This document shows, one piece after another, positions 35,089-46,544 of a stretch of 64,000 nt of DNA. Source of the stretch: Desulfurellaceae bacterium bin18. GTDB lineage: Bacteria; Desulfobacterota; Binatia; Bin18. The DNA lies in the NCBI GenBank assembly GCA_002238415.1, contig MPMI01000016.1:47605-111604 (forward strand), written 5' to 3'. The notes under the pieces are model-generated. The model had not been told where the DNA came from, ran no database searches, and saw only the letters and a list, made by a program, of their open reading frames with translations. The translations under genes and the position numbers were made by a program. The first letter of the stretch is position 1. Each line of letters opens with the position of its first letter.

Positions 35089-35922
35089 ATGAAAACCTCA
35101 TCACATGTCAACGCCCCAATGAGTTATCTCGATGTTGAAGGCGTACAAGAAAAACCGACCTATTACCTATGTACCCCGCCCGCCGGCGTCCCCCAGCGGA
35201 ACACCGTCCAGGTCAAACACACCATGGCTATTCAGAATGCCCGCGAGCACCTGGATGAAATCTCACTCGATAAACAAGGCATCACCTTTACGCCGCATGA
35301 AACCGCGGTCGAAAACTTTTATGACGCCGAAGAAGTCAAAGCGGTCTATTATCCTGAGGTTGTCGAGCTGATTAAAAAAATGACCGGCGCCGAGAAGGTC
35401 CACGTCTTTGACCACAACGTGCGCTGCGCTCCGATGTGCGCCCGTGGCGAGAATGGCGCCCGCGAGCCGGTCAAGTTTGCCCACAACGATTATACCCTCA
35501 AGTCCGGTCCGCAGCGGGTGCGTGACCTGTTACCGGCCGAAGAAGCCGAAGAGTGGTTGCAACATCGCTTTGCCGTCATCAATGTCTGGCGACCGATTCG
35601 CGGTCCGGTGCAGGACGCGCCATTGGCCGTGTGTGACGCCGCCAGCATGACGCAGGACGACTTTAACGAAACCGACCTGAAATACGAAGACCGGACCGGT
35701 GAGGTCTATTCGGTCTCCCATAACCCCAACCACCGCTGGTTTTATTTCCCGCAGATGGAGCGCAACGAGGCCATGCTGCTCAAGTGCTACGACTCGGCCA
35801 CCGACGGGCGGGCGCGTTTTACCGCGCATTCGGCATTTGAAGATCCGACCTCTCCGCCGGATGCGCCGGCTCGGGAGAGCATTGAAACGCGGACGCTGGT
35901 TTTCTTTCCACCTGAAGCGTAG
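35089..35922 (+). CDS. CmcJ/NvfI-family oxygenase-like protein
   Basis: 277 residues. The pattern of N-terminal YLDVEGVQEKPTYYLCTPPAG, VHVFDHNVRC, PVKFAHNDYTLKSGP and RFAVINVWRPIRGPVQDAPLAVCD is that of the CmcJ/NvfI/AsaB family. Members include the CmcJ cephamycin 7-alpha-hydroxylation protein and fungal NvfI-type iron/2-oxoglutarate oxygenases. His and Asp of FAHNDYT and a later His in SHNPNHRWFYFP are candidate iron ligands. GGGAGG precedes the ATG. Substrate unknown; it stands alone between its own promoter and a terminator. Confidence 0.85.
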   Translation: MKTSSHVNAPMSYLDVEGVQEKPTYYLCTPPAGVPQRNTVQVKHTMAIQNAREHLDEISLDKQGITFTPHETAVENFYDAEEVKAVYYPEVVELIKKMTGAEKVHVFDHNVRCAPMCARGENGAREPVKFAHNDYTLKSGPQRVRDLLPAEEAEEWLQHRFAVINVWRPIRGPVQDAPLAVCDAASMTQDDFNETDLKYEDRTGEVYSVSHNPNHRWFYFPQMERNEAMLLKCYDSATDGRARFTAHSAFEDPTSPPDAPARESIETRTLVFFPPEA

Positions 35923-35937
35923 ATTAACGAACACGGT

Positions 35938-35963
35938 AGGGGGCCTTTTGGCTCCCTCATTTT
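35938..35963 (+). terminator. Rho-independent terminator
   Basis: AGGGGGCC pairs with GGCTCCCT around a TTTT loop (35938-35957, one G-T pair), followed by CATTTTT. It lies 16 bases after the CmcJ/NvfI-type gene. Confidence 0.75.
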
Positions 35964-36019
35964 TCACCTCCGCTTCTCAAACTTCCCCACGGACAGACAT
36001 TCACAGCAAGGAGTGACTT

Positions 36020-37222
36020 ATGGAATTCGGTGTTTTCTATCTTCCCGCGATTGGCAATAAGAGTGAACTGCAAGCCGGTATGGCTGGTCGGCGGACAGAC
36101 CTGTACCAGCGCATGCTGCGCAATCTGTCCGAACAGGCCCAATATCTCGATGCGCACGGCTACTATGGCATCGGCTTCACCGAACACCACTTCCATATCG
36201 AAGGCGAAGAGGTTTCGACCAATCCCCTCATGCTCGACCTGTATCTCGGCATGCAGACCGAGAACATCCGGCTGGGACAACTCGGCTTGGTCCTCCCCTG
36301 CCAGAACCCTATCCGCGTGGCTGAAGACACCGCCATTCTCGACCAGGTCACAAAAGGCCGAGCCTTTGTTGGCTTTGCCCGCGGCTATCAGCCGCGCTGG
36401 GTCAATACCCTGGGTCAGCACTACGATATCCTGGCCGACAACAACACCGACCCGGAACGGTACGAAGAGCTCAAAAAGGAACTCTACCAAGAGCATTTTG
36501 AGATTATTATGAAGGCCTGGACCAACCCGACCTTCAGCCATTCGGGCAAGCACTGGCAGATTCCACCCAAGGATGTCTTCTGGCCTGCTCACAATGTGAC
36601 CCGCGAATTTGGCCAAGGCGTGGATGACAAAGGTATTCTGACCGAGATTGGCACCGTGCCCGAACCGTATCAGAAACCGCACCCGCCCCTCTTTCAGCCT
36701 TTTAGCTTTTCAGAGTCCTCGGTCCGCTGGGCGGCCCAGCACAACGTCACTCCACTGACTATCGTCTGTGACCCGGATATCTGCGCGGGTCAGTTCCGAG
36801 CCTGTCAGGCGGGTGCGGCTGAAGTCGGCAAGAATTTAGACTTCGGTCAAGGTGTCGGCCTGGTGCGTGAGGTCATCGTGGCGGACACGGACGAAGAAGC
36901 CATGGCCCTGGGCAGAGAGAGTGGATGTTTTATCTGGACCAAGTTTTTTGAGCCGTTCGGCTTTAACGCCGCCCTCATGCGGCTCGACGAGGATTATAAC
37001 ACGATCCCGAATACGTTCGAGTCCATGGTCGAGCGCGGCCTCACCATTTGTGGCAGTCCGGATACCGTGAGCCGCAAGTTTGAGGCGATCTTCAAAAAGT
37101 TGCCGGCCGAGTACTTCTGGCTCTATACCTATAATGAGCTCGTGCCGCACAAGAACGTCATGCGCAGCTTCGAGCTGTTGACCGACAAGGTCCTACCGAA
37201 TTTTACGGATAAAATTCAGTAG
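36020..37222 (+). CDS. LLM-class flavin-dependent monooxygenase (luciferase-like)
   Basis: 400 residues of the bacterial luciferase-like TIM-barrel family. Typical parts are GYYGIGFTEHHFHIEGEEVS, QTENIRLGQLGLVLPCQNPIRVAEDTAILDQVTKGRAFVGFARGYQ and a NYNTIP-SMVERGLTICGSP region near the end. Such enzymes use reduced FMN and oxygen to oxidise alkanes, sulfonates or antibiotics; the partner reductase is not in the window. A GCAAGGAGTG site precedes the ATG. A second, different member is at 50111. Confidence 0.92.
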   Translation: MEFGVFYLPAIGNKSELQAGMAGRRTDLYQRMLRNLSEQAQYLDAHGYYGIGFTEHHFHIEGEEVSTNPLMLDLYLGMQTENIRLGQLGLVLPCQNPIRVAEDTAILDQVTKGRAFVGFARGYQPRWVNTLGQHYDILADNNTDPERYEELKKELYQEHFEIIMKAWTNPTFSHSGKHWQIPPKDVFWPAHNVTREFGQGVDDKGILTEIGTVPEPYQKPHPPLFQPFSFSESSVRWAAQHNVTPLTIVCDPDICAGQFRACQAGAAEVGKNLDFGQGVGLVREVIVADTDEEAMALGRESGCFIWTKFFEPFGFNAALMRLDEDYNTIPNTFESMVERGLTICGSPDTVSRKFEAIFKKLPAEYFWLYTYNELVPHKNVMRSFELLTDKVLPNFTDKIQ

Positions 37223-37227
37223 GCACT

Positions 37228-37254
37228 GCTGTCCCCTCCAAAGGAGGGGACAGC
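37228..37254. terminator. Strong hairpin after the LLM monooxygenase gene
   Basis: A perfect 12-bp stem, GCTGTCCCCTCC / GGAGGGGACAGC, with an AAA loop. No T-run follows, so it may be a transcript-end hairpin or a repeat element; the CCCCTCC core resembles the hairpin at 25702 and the large inverted repeat at 57802. Confidence 0.55.
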
Positions 37255-37344
37255 ATATCGAACAGCCCCCCCTACCCTCTCTGCCCCTCCATCCCGTTGA
37301 CTGCTCCGTTCCGCGCCAGTAGAAGGTTGCGGCGAGGAACAGTG

Positions 37345-37974
37345 ATGGCGCGCGTCAATTGTCTGCCTTCGTTACACCGGGCCGTACACAAAACGGCCTT
37401 CCGAGGTCTCACTCGTCGAGCCCTGCTGACCGGCCTATTTGGACTGGGTCTGGGCCTGCCGATTTTTGACCGAGGGGCGTACCCTGCGAGAAAAAAGGAC
37501 CCACGCCGTTCGCGGCTGACACCCGGAGATCAACTGGTGTTCGCCTTTGGTGAGCGGGCCGGGCAGCCCATCACCCCACAAGACATCCCATTCGGCGAGC
37601 GCCCGGAGTTCGCCTATCCCAAGGACCCGGCGACCGACACGGTGCGCAGCCGGTTTCGGCTCAACCAGGTGCTCTTGATCCGGTTGAACCCGGAAGAATT
37701 AAGTGAAAAGACGCGCGAGCGCGCACTGGACGGGCTCGTGTGTTACTCAGCCGTGTGTACTCACACGGGCTGTGATGTGTCCGAATGGATCGGACCGACG
37801 CAGCAGCTCGTCTGCCCGTGTCATGCGTCGTTCTTTGACCCGAAAAACCATGGCCGCGTGGTCGGAGGTCCGGCGCCTAAGCCATTGGCGACCCTTCCAT
37901 TAGAAGTGAGAGACGGGCTCCTGACGGTCAAAGGACCGTTTATCGGCAAAGTCGGTTTTAAGAAAAAGAAATAA
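37345..37974 (+). CDS. Rieske [2Fe-2S] protein, Tat-exported
   Basis: 209 residues with a twin-arginine signal (LTRRALLTGLFGLGLGL) and a Rieske domain: cluster motifs CTHTGC (first Cys-His pair) and CPCHAS (second pair), followed by GRVVGGPAPKPLATLPLEV. It is an exported electron carrier. No cytochrome b or c1 gene is near, so this is not a bc1 operon. Instead it is 11 bases upstream of a PQQ dehydrogenase gene, suggesting it receives electrons from that enzyme. I chose the ATG at 37345; a TTG at 37297 is possible. Confidence 0.88.
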   Translation: MARVNCLPSLHRAVHKTAFRGLTRRALLTGLFGLGLGLPIFDRGAYPARKKDPRRSRLTPGDQLVFAFGERAGQPITPQDIPFGERPEFAYPKDPATDTVRSRFRLNQVLLIRLNPEELSEKTRERALDGLVCYSAVCTHTGCDVSEWIGPTQQLVCPCHASFFDPKNHGRVVGGPAPKPLATLPLEVRDGLLTVKGPFIGKVGFKKKK

Positions 37975-37985
37975 GGATACGTCAG

Positions 37986-39716
37986 ATGCGATACATCACG
38001 TTCAGCCTCCTCACGAGTTTCCTCGTCAGTCTCTTCGGGCTTGTGCCTGCTCTGGTGAGTGCACAGCAGCAGGACTACACGCCCGTGACCGCACAACGAC
38101 TGCTACATCCCGAGCCTGAAAACTGGCTCATGTATCGCGGGACGTATGATAGCTGGGGCTATAGTCCCCTGGATCAGATTACTCCGGCCAATGTCGGCAA
38201 GCTCGTTCCGGTCTGGACCTTTTCGACCGGCGTGACGGAAGGCCACCAAGCCCCACCGATCGTGAACAACGGCGTCATGTTCGTAACCTCCCCCGAAAAT
38301 CAGGTCTTTGCCTTTAATGCCAAGACGGGCGACCTGTTGTGGCGCTATGAACGTGAATTGCCCGAAGACCTGTTCCAGTTGCATCCGACCAATCGTGGCG
38401 TCGCCCTGTACGGTGACAAGGTCTATTTCGGGACGGTCGATACCTGTGTAGTCGCCCTGGACGCAAAAACGGGCGCAGTGGTGTGGGAGGAAGAACTCGA
38501 AGACTATTTGTCCGGTTATTATATGACCCTGGCGCCCTTGGCGGTGAATGGCAAAATCGTTGTCGGCATGTCGGGTGGAGAGTTTGGTATCCGTGGTTTT
38601 ATCCAGGCCCTGGATGCCGAGACCGGAAAATCCATCTGGAAAACCCATACCATTCCCGGTCCGGGAGAGCCCGGCCACGAGAGTTGGGCGGACGAGAGTT
38701 GGAAGACCGGCGGGGTGTCGATTTGGGTGACCGGCAGTTACGACCCGGCCCTCAACCTCACCTTCTGGGGCACCGGGAATGCCGGCCCGTTTATGGGCGA
38801 GGCCCGACCAGGGAATAATCTATATTCGACTTCGGTCATCGCCCTGGACGCAGACAGCGGGGAGTTGAAAGCGCACCATCAATACCACTGGAACGGCTCA
38901 TGGGATTGGGATGAGGTATCCGCACCGCTATTAATCGATGTCAAAAAGGGCGACCGGACCTTTAAGGGCTTGGTGCATCCCGCGCGCAACGGCTATCTGT
39001 GGACGCTGGAGCGCAGCGCGGACACGATCACTTTTGTTGAAGCCCAGCCGTTTGTCCGCCAGAACGTCTTCAAAAGTGTCGATCCTGAAACGGGCCGCCC
39101 CGAATACGATACAACAAAAATTCCCGGTATCGGACGACGCGCCGAGTACTGTCCTTCCTCGTGGGGCGGCAAGGACTGGCCGCCGGCAGCGTATAATCCA
39201 AAGACCGGCCTGCTCTATGTCCCGGCCAACGAGAACCTGTGCGGTGCACTGACCGGACGAAAAGAAACCTATCGACCCGGCCAGCTTTATATGGGGGTCG
39301 CGTTCCCGGACGATTTTGAATTACTGCCCCATCCGGACGCCAAGGACCATATTGGCGAGCTCCAGGCCTGGGATCTGAACGCGGGCAAGAAAGTCTGGAC
39401 CTCAACCTTCAAGAGCCATAATTGGGGACCGGTGCTCACCACCGGCGGTGGTCTTGTTTTTATGGGCGGGACCAATGATCGCTACTTTCGCGCCTTTGAC
39501 GCCAAGACCGGCAAGGTCTTATGGAAGCAGCGCACAAATTCCGGGGTGACCGGCGTTCCTACGACCTATCAAGTCGATGGGGTCCAGTATGTTGCCGTGC
39601 TATCAGGCTGGGGCGTGGATGCAGAGCGGAAACAGGAAATGCTGAATACCTTCTACGGCACCAAGACGCACGTCCCGCAGGGCGGGGTGCTGTGGGTATT
39701 CGCGGTTCGGGAGTAG
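37986..39716 (+). CDS. PQQ-dependent alcohol dehydrogenase, lanthanide-type active site
   Basis: 576 residues with a signal peptide ending near ALVSA and an eight-bladed quinoprotein propeller (MYRGTYDSWGYSPLDQI start, repeated ALDAKTG.. W motifs). The active-site segment is WDWDEV: the first Asp is the catalytic base and the second, two residues on, matches the extra Asp that marks lanthanide-dependent XoxF/ExaF enzymes. The vicinal Cys-Cys pair of methanol dehydrogenases is missing (the region reads LHPTNRGVAL). There is no haem motif, so electrons must go to a separate carrier, plausibly the Rieske protein encoded just upstream. Confidence 0.92.
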   Translation: MRYITFSLLTSFLVSLFGLVPALVSAQQQDYTPVTAQRLLHPEPENWLMYRGTYDSWGYSPLDQITPANVGKLVPVWTFSTGVTEGHQAPPIVNNGVMFVTSPENQVFAFNAKTGDLLWRYERELPEDLFQLHPTNRGVALYGDKVYFGTVDTCVVALDAKTGAVVWEEELEDYLSGYYMTLAPLAVNGKIVVGMSGGEFGIRGFIQALDAETGKSIWKTHTIPGPGEPGHESWADESWKTGGVSIWVTGSYDPALNLTFWGTGNAGPFMGEARPGNNLYSTSVIALDADSGELKAHHQYHWNGSWDWDEVSAPLLIDVKKGDRTFKGLVHPARNGYLWTLERSADTITFVEAQPFVRQNVFKSVDPETGRPEYDTTKIPGIGRRAEYCPSSWGGKDWPPAAYNPKTGLLYVPANENLCGALTGRKETYRPGQLYMGVAFPDDFELLPHPDAKDHIGELQAWDLNAGKKVWTSTFKSHNWGPVLTTGGGLVFMGGTNDRYFRAFDAKTGKVLWKQRTNSGVTGVPTTYQVDGVQYVAVLSGWGVDAERKQEMLNTFYGTKTHVPQGGVLWVFAVRE

Positions 39717-39719
39717 CCC

Positions 39720-40562
39720 TCAACGTTCCACATCAAAAAGCCGCTCACCGTTTCGCCAACGCAGGGTTGCGTCCGGCAGGTCAAGCGCGCGGAGTAAGGC
39801 CGCGTTGAGTTCATACGCTCCGCCATCAAGCTCAGCGTGCCGCATGGCGTCACTCAGACCGTTCAGCACCGCATTTCCCATGACAAAAGCGAAGGTATCA
39901 ACCGGCACTGTCGTTGTGGTCTCACTTTGCCCATAGGCCTGTTCACATGCCTCAAGGCGAACGGAGTTCCAGCCGCGACATTTGAACGGACGGGCGTCAT
40001 AGGCCATACAGGTATCGTCCCGGAGTAGAGCACAGGGGAGTCGTTTCTGAGCTGGCGAGTTGGTCGCGCCCTGCTCGCGCCGCGCTTTCAGCCGTTTCCG
40101 CACAGCCGCCAACTCATCAGACGTACAGTGAGCCCTCAGCCAATCCGCCAGATGAACCACCTCAGCGGCGCTGGCCAACACAACCGGCAGATAGCAACAA
40201 AAGGCGCAGCCCGCTTTACACGCACGTCGGTCACACTCGGACGATTGGGCGATCCGGTCGTCCGCCCAGGCGTGCGCAGAGTTCACCAGACGTGCTACGG
40301 ATGCTGCGTCGTCAGCACTGTTCAGAGCGGCGAGCGCCTCATGGTACTGCGCAGCATAGGCAATCAACTCTTCGCCGCCGGCCTGGGGCAGTCCGTGTTC
40401 GAGAAGTTGTCCGATAAACTGTTGCACTTCCTGAGGCGAGGCCGCCTGCTGGAGCTGGCTCTTAATCCGGGCAATATCCAACCGTGGAGCGGAGGTTTTC
40501 TCTTCTCCAGTCGGTTTCTTCTTTGTGGCCTTGGCTTGCCGCCGGCGTTCGGCGCGATTCAT
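39720..40562 (-). CDS. YkgJ-family cysteine cluster protein
   Basis: 280 residues. A lysine-rich N-terminus (RRRQAKATKKKP) precedes a long helical region and the family motif CKAGCAFCC (about residues 112-120), with further Cys in CALLRDDTCMAYDARPFKCRGWNS. The CxxCxxCC family is thought to bind iron or zinc; function unknown. It converges on the PQQ dehydrogenase gene with only three bases between stops. Confidence 0.87.
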   Translation of the reverse strand: MNRAERRRQAKATKKKPTGEEKTSAPRLDIARIKSQLQQAASPQEVQQFIGQLLEHGLPQAGGEELIAYAAQYHEALAALNSADDAASVARLVNSAHAWADDRIAQSSECDRRACKAGCAFCCYLPVVLASAAEVVHLADWLRAHCTSDELAAVRKRLKARREQGATNSPAQKRLPCALLRDDTCMAYDARPFKCRGWNSVRLEACEQAYGQSETTTTVPVDTFAFVMGNAVLNGLSDAMRHAELDGGAYELNAALLRALDLPDATLRWRNGERLFDVER

Positions 40563-40626
40563 GCAGTCTCCTGTTTACACCAGGAGAACCGAGACTTCCG
40601 ACACTCTGGGAAAGACAGCAACCGCC

Positions 40627-41073
40627 CTACGCCTGCCCGGTCTGCTGTGCCCACAAGCCGTCGGCCTGTTCCCAGCCCACGACGGCCAGGGTATTGCCAT
40701 CCTCGTCAATGAATTGGAGCGGGCCGAGGAAGGTCATATAGAATTCACTGTCTTCGACAAAATTGGTCTGGTCGTGCCGGGCGTTACAGGCTTCGTAGCC
40801 ATAGCCGACGGCCACTGCCGTCGCTCCACCGTCGTCCGTGCCCCCACGGACTTCCATTTTGCCTTTGGTCAGGAAATATTCACCCGGCCCGACGTGAATA
40901 TGCCGGGCAAACGAGGAACCCTGCGGGCAATCGAAAATCGCCGTCCAGGCGCCCATCTCGGGCGAGACGTGCAGCAGCTTCCACCGAATGCCCCCAGCCG
41001 AAAATTCTCCGGGAAATGGCTGCCAGCCGACTGAGTCAAGGTGGACGTAGTCGCCTGTGAGTTCTTGTTTCAT
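40627..41073 (-). CDS. Cupin-domain protein (ChrR/acetylacetone-dioxygenase-like)
   Basis: 148 residues, a single cupin barrel. Metal ligands are suggested by FARHIHVGPGEYFLTKGKMEVRGG (two His and Glu of cupin motif 1); motif 2 is weaker. Similar proteins are the C-C bond cleaving dioxygenase Dke1 and ChrR-like sensors. The ATG at 41073 follows AAGGAGGG; an upstream start is less likely. Stands alone, minus strand. Confidence 0.82.
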   Translation of the reverse strand: MKQELTGDYVHLDSVGWQPFPGEFSAGGIRWKLLHVSPEMGAWTAIFDCPQGSSFARHIHVGPGEYFLTKGKMEVRGGTDDGGATAVAVGYGYEACNARHDQTNFVEDSEFYMTFLGPLQFIDEDGNTLAVVGWEQADGLWAQQTGQA

Positions 41074-41151
41074 ATCAGGACCCTCCTTCTGGGTTTGGGC
41101 TGTCTGTCTGACGTGCGCTGCGTTCGATCCGGCCAACGCGGGACGGCGGCA

Positions 41152-41493
41152 TCAGCCGGGGTTATACTCGGTCGGAGCCGGCGCTTCCCGAATCTGTTCA
41201 TCAAAATCAAACGGGTGCTTATCATGACCGAATATCGGCTCCAGCTTCGGCTTCGATACGAGCGCATGCAGCGGTCGCGCGACCAGCCACGCCAGCACGG
41301 CGCCGCGCCACGCCCCAGCCCCCCCCGCCCCCCCCACCCACAAAAAAAAAACCCCCCCCGCGTGCACCGGATAGGATACAATCCGAAGCGGATGGGTATC
41401 CTCAAAATCATCATAGCGGTCGCCGGCGACCGCCACCGGAGCAAGGAGCAACACGGCTACCGCCGTCATGACTAGGTGTTTTTTCCACAGCAT
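41152..41493 (-). CDS. Small exported/membrane protein of unknown function
   Basis: 113 residues from the ATG at 41493, which follows AGAGGAGGAAG. The N-terminus is a signal peptide or membrane anchor (MLWKKHLVMTAVAVLLLAPVAVAG). A middle hydrophobic stretch and the segment VARPLHALVSKPKLEPIFGHD recall small conserved envelope proteins of unknown role. The middle passes through long homopolymer runs (41326-41361, mostly C and A), giving a Gly-rich insertion; a sequencing slip there could have altered the frame, but the frame stays open. Function not known. Confidence 0.65.
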   Translation of the reverse strand: MLWKKHLVMTAVAVLLLAPVAVAGDRYDDFEDTHPLRIVSYPVHAGGVFFLWVGGAGGAGAWRGAVLAWLVARPLHALVSKPKLEPIFGHDKHPFDFDEQIREAPAPTEYNPG

Positions 41494-41539
41494 TGGAGTC
41501 TTCCTCCTCTTGCGCATAGCCGTCTTCGCTCCGTGTACT

Positions 41540-41713
41540 CTACTCTTCTTGCCTGGAGCGCTCAATCTCTTTTCTCACCTCCCGTCGGGCAACCGGACGA
41601 TGATATTTCTTTTCATCCTCTTGAGAACGGGCCGGTGGCGGGAGTTCTTTCCGTACCCGGCGGAGCGCGTCGAGCGCAGACACGACAGCCGGTTTCTTTT
41701 TCTTTTGGGGCAT
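41540..41713 (-). CDS. Small basic protein of unknown function
   Basis: 57 residues from the ATG at 41713 (a GTG at 41722 is also possible). The sequence is highly charged (MPQKKKKPAVVSALDALRRV, then KELPPPARS and a Lys/Arg/Glu-rich end) and would be a single amphipathic helix. It lies 21 bases behind hemB at the end of the haem operon with a weak GAGAG site. No family recognised; may be real because it fills the gap neatly and keeps operon orientation. Confidence 0.4.
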   Translation of the reverse strand: MPQKKKKPAVVSALDALRRVRKELPPPARSQEDEKKYHRPVARREVRKEIERSRQEE

Positions 41714-41734
41714 GACGGACACTCTCTAATGACG

Positions 41735-44273
<2,539 letters not shown>

Positions 44274-44274
44274 A

Positions 44275-45201
44275 TCAGCCTTCCTGCTCCAACCGAGCCA
44301 GGATATCGTTCCCGCCCTGGACCAATAGACGCTCAGCCAACCTGATACCAAGCTGCTCGGCAGTTCCGGGAGGACCGTGTTCATGCCCACGCAGCACGAT
44401 TTGCCCGTCCGGGCTGGCAATCAGGGCCACGAGCCTGACACCTTCAGTCCGGGCGGTGGCCTGGGCCGCGAGGGGTGTACGACAACTGCCGCCCATCCGC
44501 CCCAAGAAGGCCCGCTCGGCCGTGACGGCCAGCGCGGTTTCAACATGATGCAGTGGCCGGAGGAGTTCTTCAACATCGGATTCGACACGCGTTTCAATGC
44601 CGAGCGCCCCCTGTCCGACAGCCGGGACAAAGATCCGCTCATCCAGCATATGGCTCCGCTCGGGCATGAGACCGAGCCGCTTGAGACCGGCCGCGGCCAG
44701 AATCGTCGCCTCAACCTCCCCGTCGCGCTGTTTGCGCAAGCGAGTCTCGACATTGCCGCGCAGCATGGCAATGTCGAGATCGGGCCGGAGATGGAGCAAT
44801 AAAGCCTGACGGCGCAGGCTACTCGTCCCGACCCGGCTGCCCTCAGGCAGTTCATCCAGGGTTTCCCCATTGGGCGAGATCAGGACATCCCGAGGATCTT
44901 CCCGCTGCGGAATAACACTCAGCGTGAGTCCCGGGGGCAAGACGGCCGGCACGTCTTTGACCGAGTGGACCGCCAGATCAACCCGGCCCGCCTGGAGCGC
45001 CTCTTCAATCTCCTTCACAAACAGCCCTTTGCCGCCAATCCGGGACAAAGAGATATTCTGGAATTTATCACCGGAGGTCTTAACCGGAACCAGCTCAACC
45101 CTGAGGGCCGGCCAGTGCTGCTCCAACCGGTCTTTCACCCACTGTGCCTGCCACAGCGCCAGGGGGCTGCTTCGCGTTCCGATCCGGATGATTCTGCGCA
45201 T
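44275..45201 (-). CDS. hemC: Porphobilinogen deaminase (hydroxymethylbilane synthase)
   Basis: 308 residues, standard length. Start IRIGTRSSPLALWQAQWV, then VHSVKDVPAVLP, GTSSLRRQALL and LRGNVETRL carry the substrate- and cofactor-binding residues; the dipyrromethane-attaching Cys is in GGSCRTPLAA. It polymerises four porphobilinogens. It follows hemA by 20 bases and precedes cobA-hemD. Confidence 0.97.
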   Translation of the reverse strand: MRRIIRIGTRSSPLALWQAQWVKDRLEQHWPALRVELVPVKTSGDKFQNISLSRIGGKGLFVKEIEEALQAGRVDLAVHSVKDVPAVLPPGLTLSVIPQREDPRDVLISPNGETLDELPEGSRVGTSSLRRQALLLHLRPDLDIAMLRGNVETRLRKQRDGEVEATILAAAGLKRLGLMPERSHMLDERIFVPAVGQGALGIETRVESDVEELLRPLHHVETALAVTAERAFLGRMGGSCRTPLAAQATARTEGVRLVALIASPDGQIVLRGHEHGPPGTAEQLGIRLAERLLVQGGNDILARLEQEG

Positions 45202-45221
45202 AAGCTGCGAGGGGCGGCTGC

Positions 45222-46544
45222 CTATTCTTCGTGGGTATCAAGACCGAATATTTGACGGATGACGTGAGGCGAAGCCGTCTCTTGGGCGTATTCAGCTTCA
45301 CGCTTGACACCGTTGTGGTGACGCTGCTTGAGATACGCGAGCGGAGGATGGAGCAACTTGTTCGTCAGGGAGCGGGTGAGGGCTTCGACCGCTTCCTTTG
45401 CCTGCGGTGAGAGCTCGGCGAGCCCGGCCAGGGTCTTTTCCACTTCGCGGCTGCGGATCAGCTCGGCCTGTTCCCGGAGCGCCACAATCGTGGGGGTCAC
45501 CTCTTGGTTGACAAACCAGCGCCAGAATTTATTCACCTCCTCGGCCACGATGGCTTCGGCTTTAACGGCCTCAACTTGGCGCTCCCCTTTATGATCTTCA
45601 ACCACCTGCTCCAGGTCATCAATGTCGTACAAAAAGACATTATCCAGATTGTTCAGACGCGGATCGAAGTTGCGCGGCACCCCCAAGTCGATCAGAAACA
45701 TGGGGCTGCGTTTGCGCTCTTCTAGCGCCTCTTCGACCATGCCGGAATGCAGCACATAATGCGGGCTACCGGCAGAACCTATCACCACGTCGGTGAGGTG
45801 GAGATGTTTATCCAGTTGGTCAAACGGCACGACTGTCCCGTTGCAGGTCCGGGCGAGTTCAACCGCGCGGCGAAAGGTGCGATTGGTCACCATAATGGTG
45901 CCGACCCCTCGTCCGCGCAGATGCCGAACGGCTTGTTCGCCCATCTCGCCCACACCAATGACCATGGCGGTCTTGTCTTCCAGATGGTCGAAAATCGTAC
46001 AGGCCAGATCAACCGCCGCAGAGCTCACCGACACCGCTTTAGCCGCAATACTGGTCTCGGTTCGCACCCGCTTGGCAACCGAGAACGACTTGTGGAAACA
46101 GCGGTGCAGCACAGTTCCCAAGGTGCCGAGCGCGGAAGACGCGTTATAGGCGTCTTTCACCTGCCCCAAAATCTGGGGCTCACCGACCACCAGAGAATCG
46201 AGACTCGAGGCCACGCGAAACAAATGGCTGACCGCCTCCTGATTGACATGAGTGTAGAGGTAGGGCGCAAAGCGGGGCAGCGCCACGCGCTGTTCTTCGG
46301 CTAAAAACACCCGAATCTTCTCATTCGCTGCATCCAGATTTGGGGTATGGGCGACCACCTCAACGCGGTTGCACGTAGAGAGGATCGCCCCCTCTCGGAT
46401 GGTCTCCGTATCCACGAGCCGTGGTAGAGACGCATCCAAAGCGCCGTCATTAAAAGCGAGCTGTTCCCGGAGCTCGACCGGCGTGGTGTGGTGGTTGAGG
46501 CCAACCACCATGAGAGAGGAGGCCGGCTGGACAAGACTAGCCAA
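45222..46544 (-). CDS. hemA: Glutamyl-tRNA reductase
   Basis: About 440 residues. It reduces Glu-tRNA to glutamate-1-semialdehyde, the first step of C5-pathway haem synthesis. Key parts are MVVGLNHHTTPVELREQ, the catalytic Cys in ILSTCNRVE, SLVVGEPQILGQVKDAY and an NADPH-binding VIGVGEMGEQAVRHL; a C-terminal dimerisation helix follows. I favour a TTG start at 46544 because GGAGG sits five bases ahead and it overlaps the end of the CcsA gene; the next ATG (46511) has no such site. Confidence 0.93.
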   Translation of the reverse strand: MASLVQPASSLMVVGLNHHTTPVELREQLAFNDGALDASLPRLVDTETIREGAILSTCNRVEVVAHTPNLDAANEKIRVFLAEEQRVALPRFAPYLYTHVNQEAVSHLFRVASSLDSLVVGEPQILGQVKDAYNASSALGTLGTVLHRCFHKSFSVAKRVRTETSIAAKAVSVSSAAVDLACTIFDHLEDKTAMVIGVGEMGEQAVRHLRGRGVGTIMVTNRTFRRAVELARTCNGTVVPFDQLDKHLHLTDVVIGSAGSPHYVLHSGMVEEALEERKRSPMFLIDLGVPRNFDPRLNNLDNVFLYDIDDLEQVVEDHKGERQVEAVKAEAIVAEEVNKFWRWFVNQEVTPTIVALREQAELIRSREVEKTLAGLAELSPQAKEAVEALTRSLTNKLLHPPLAYLKQRHHNGVKREAEYAQETASPHVIRQIFGLDTHEE

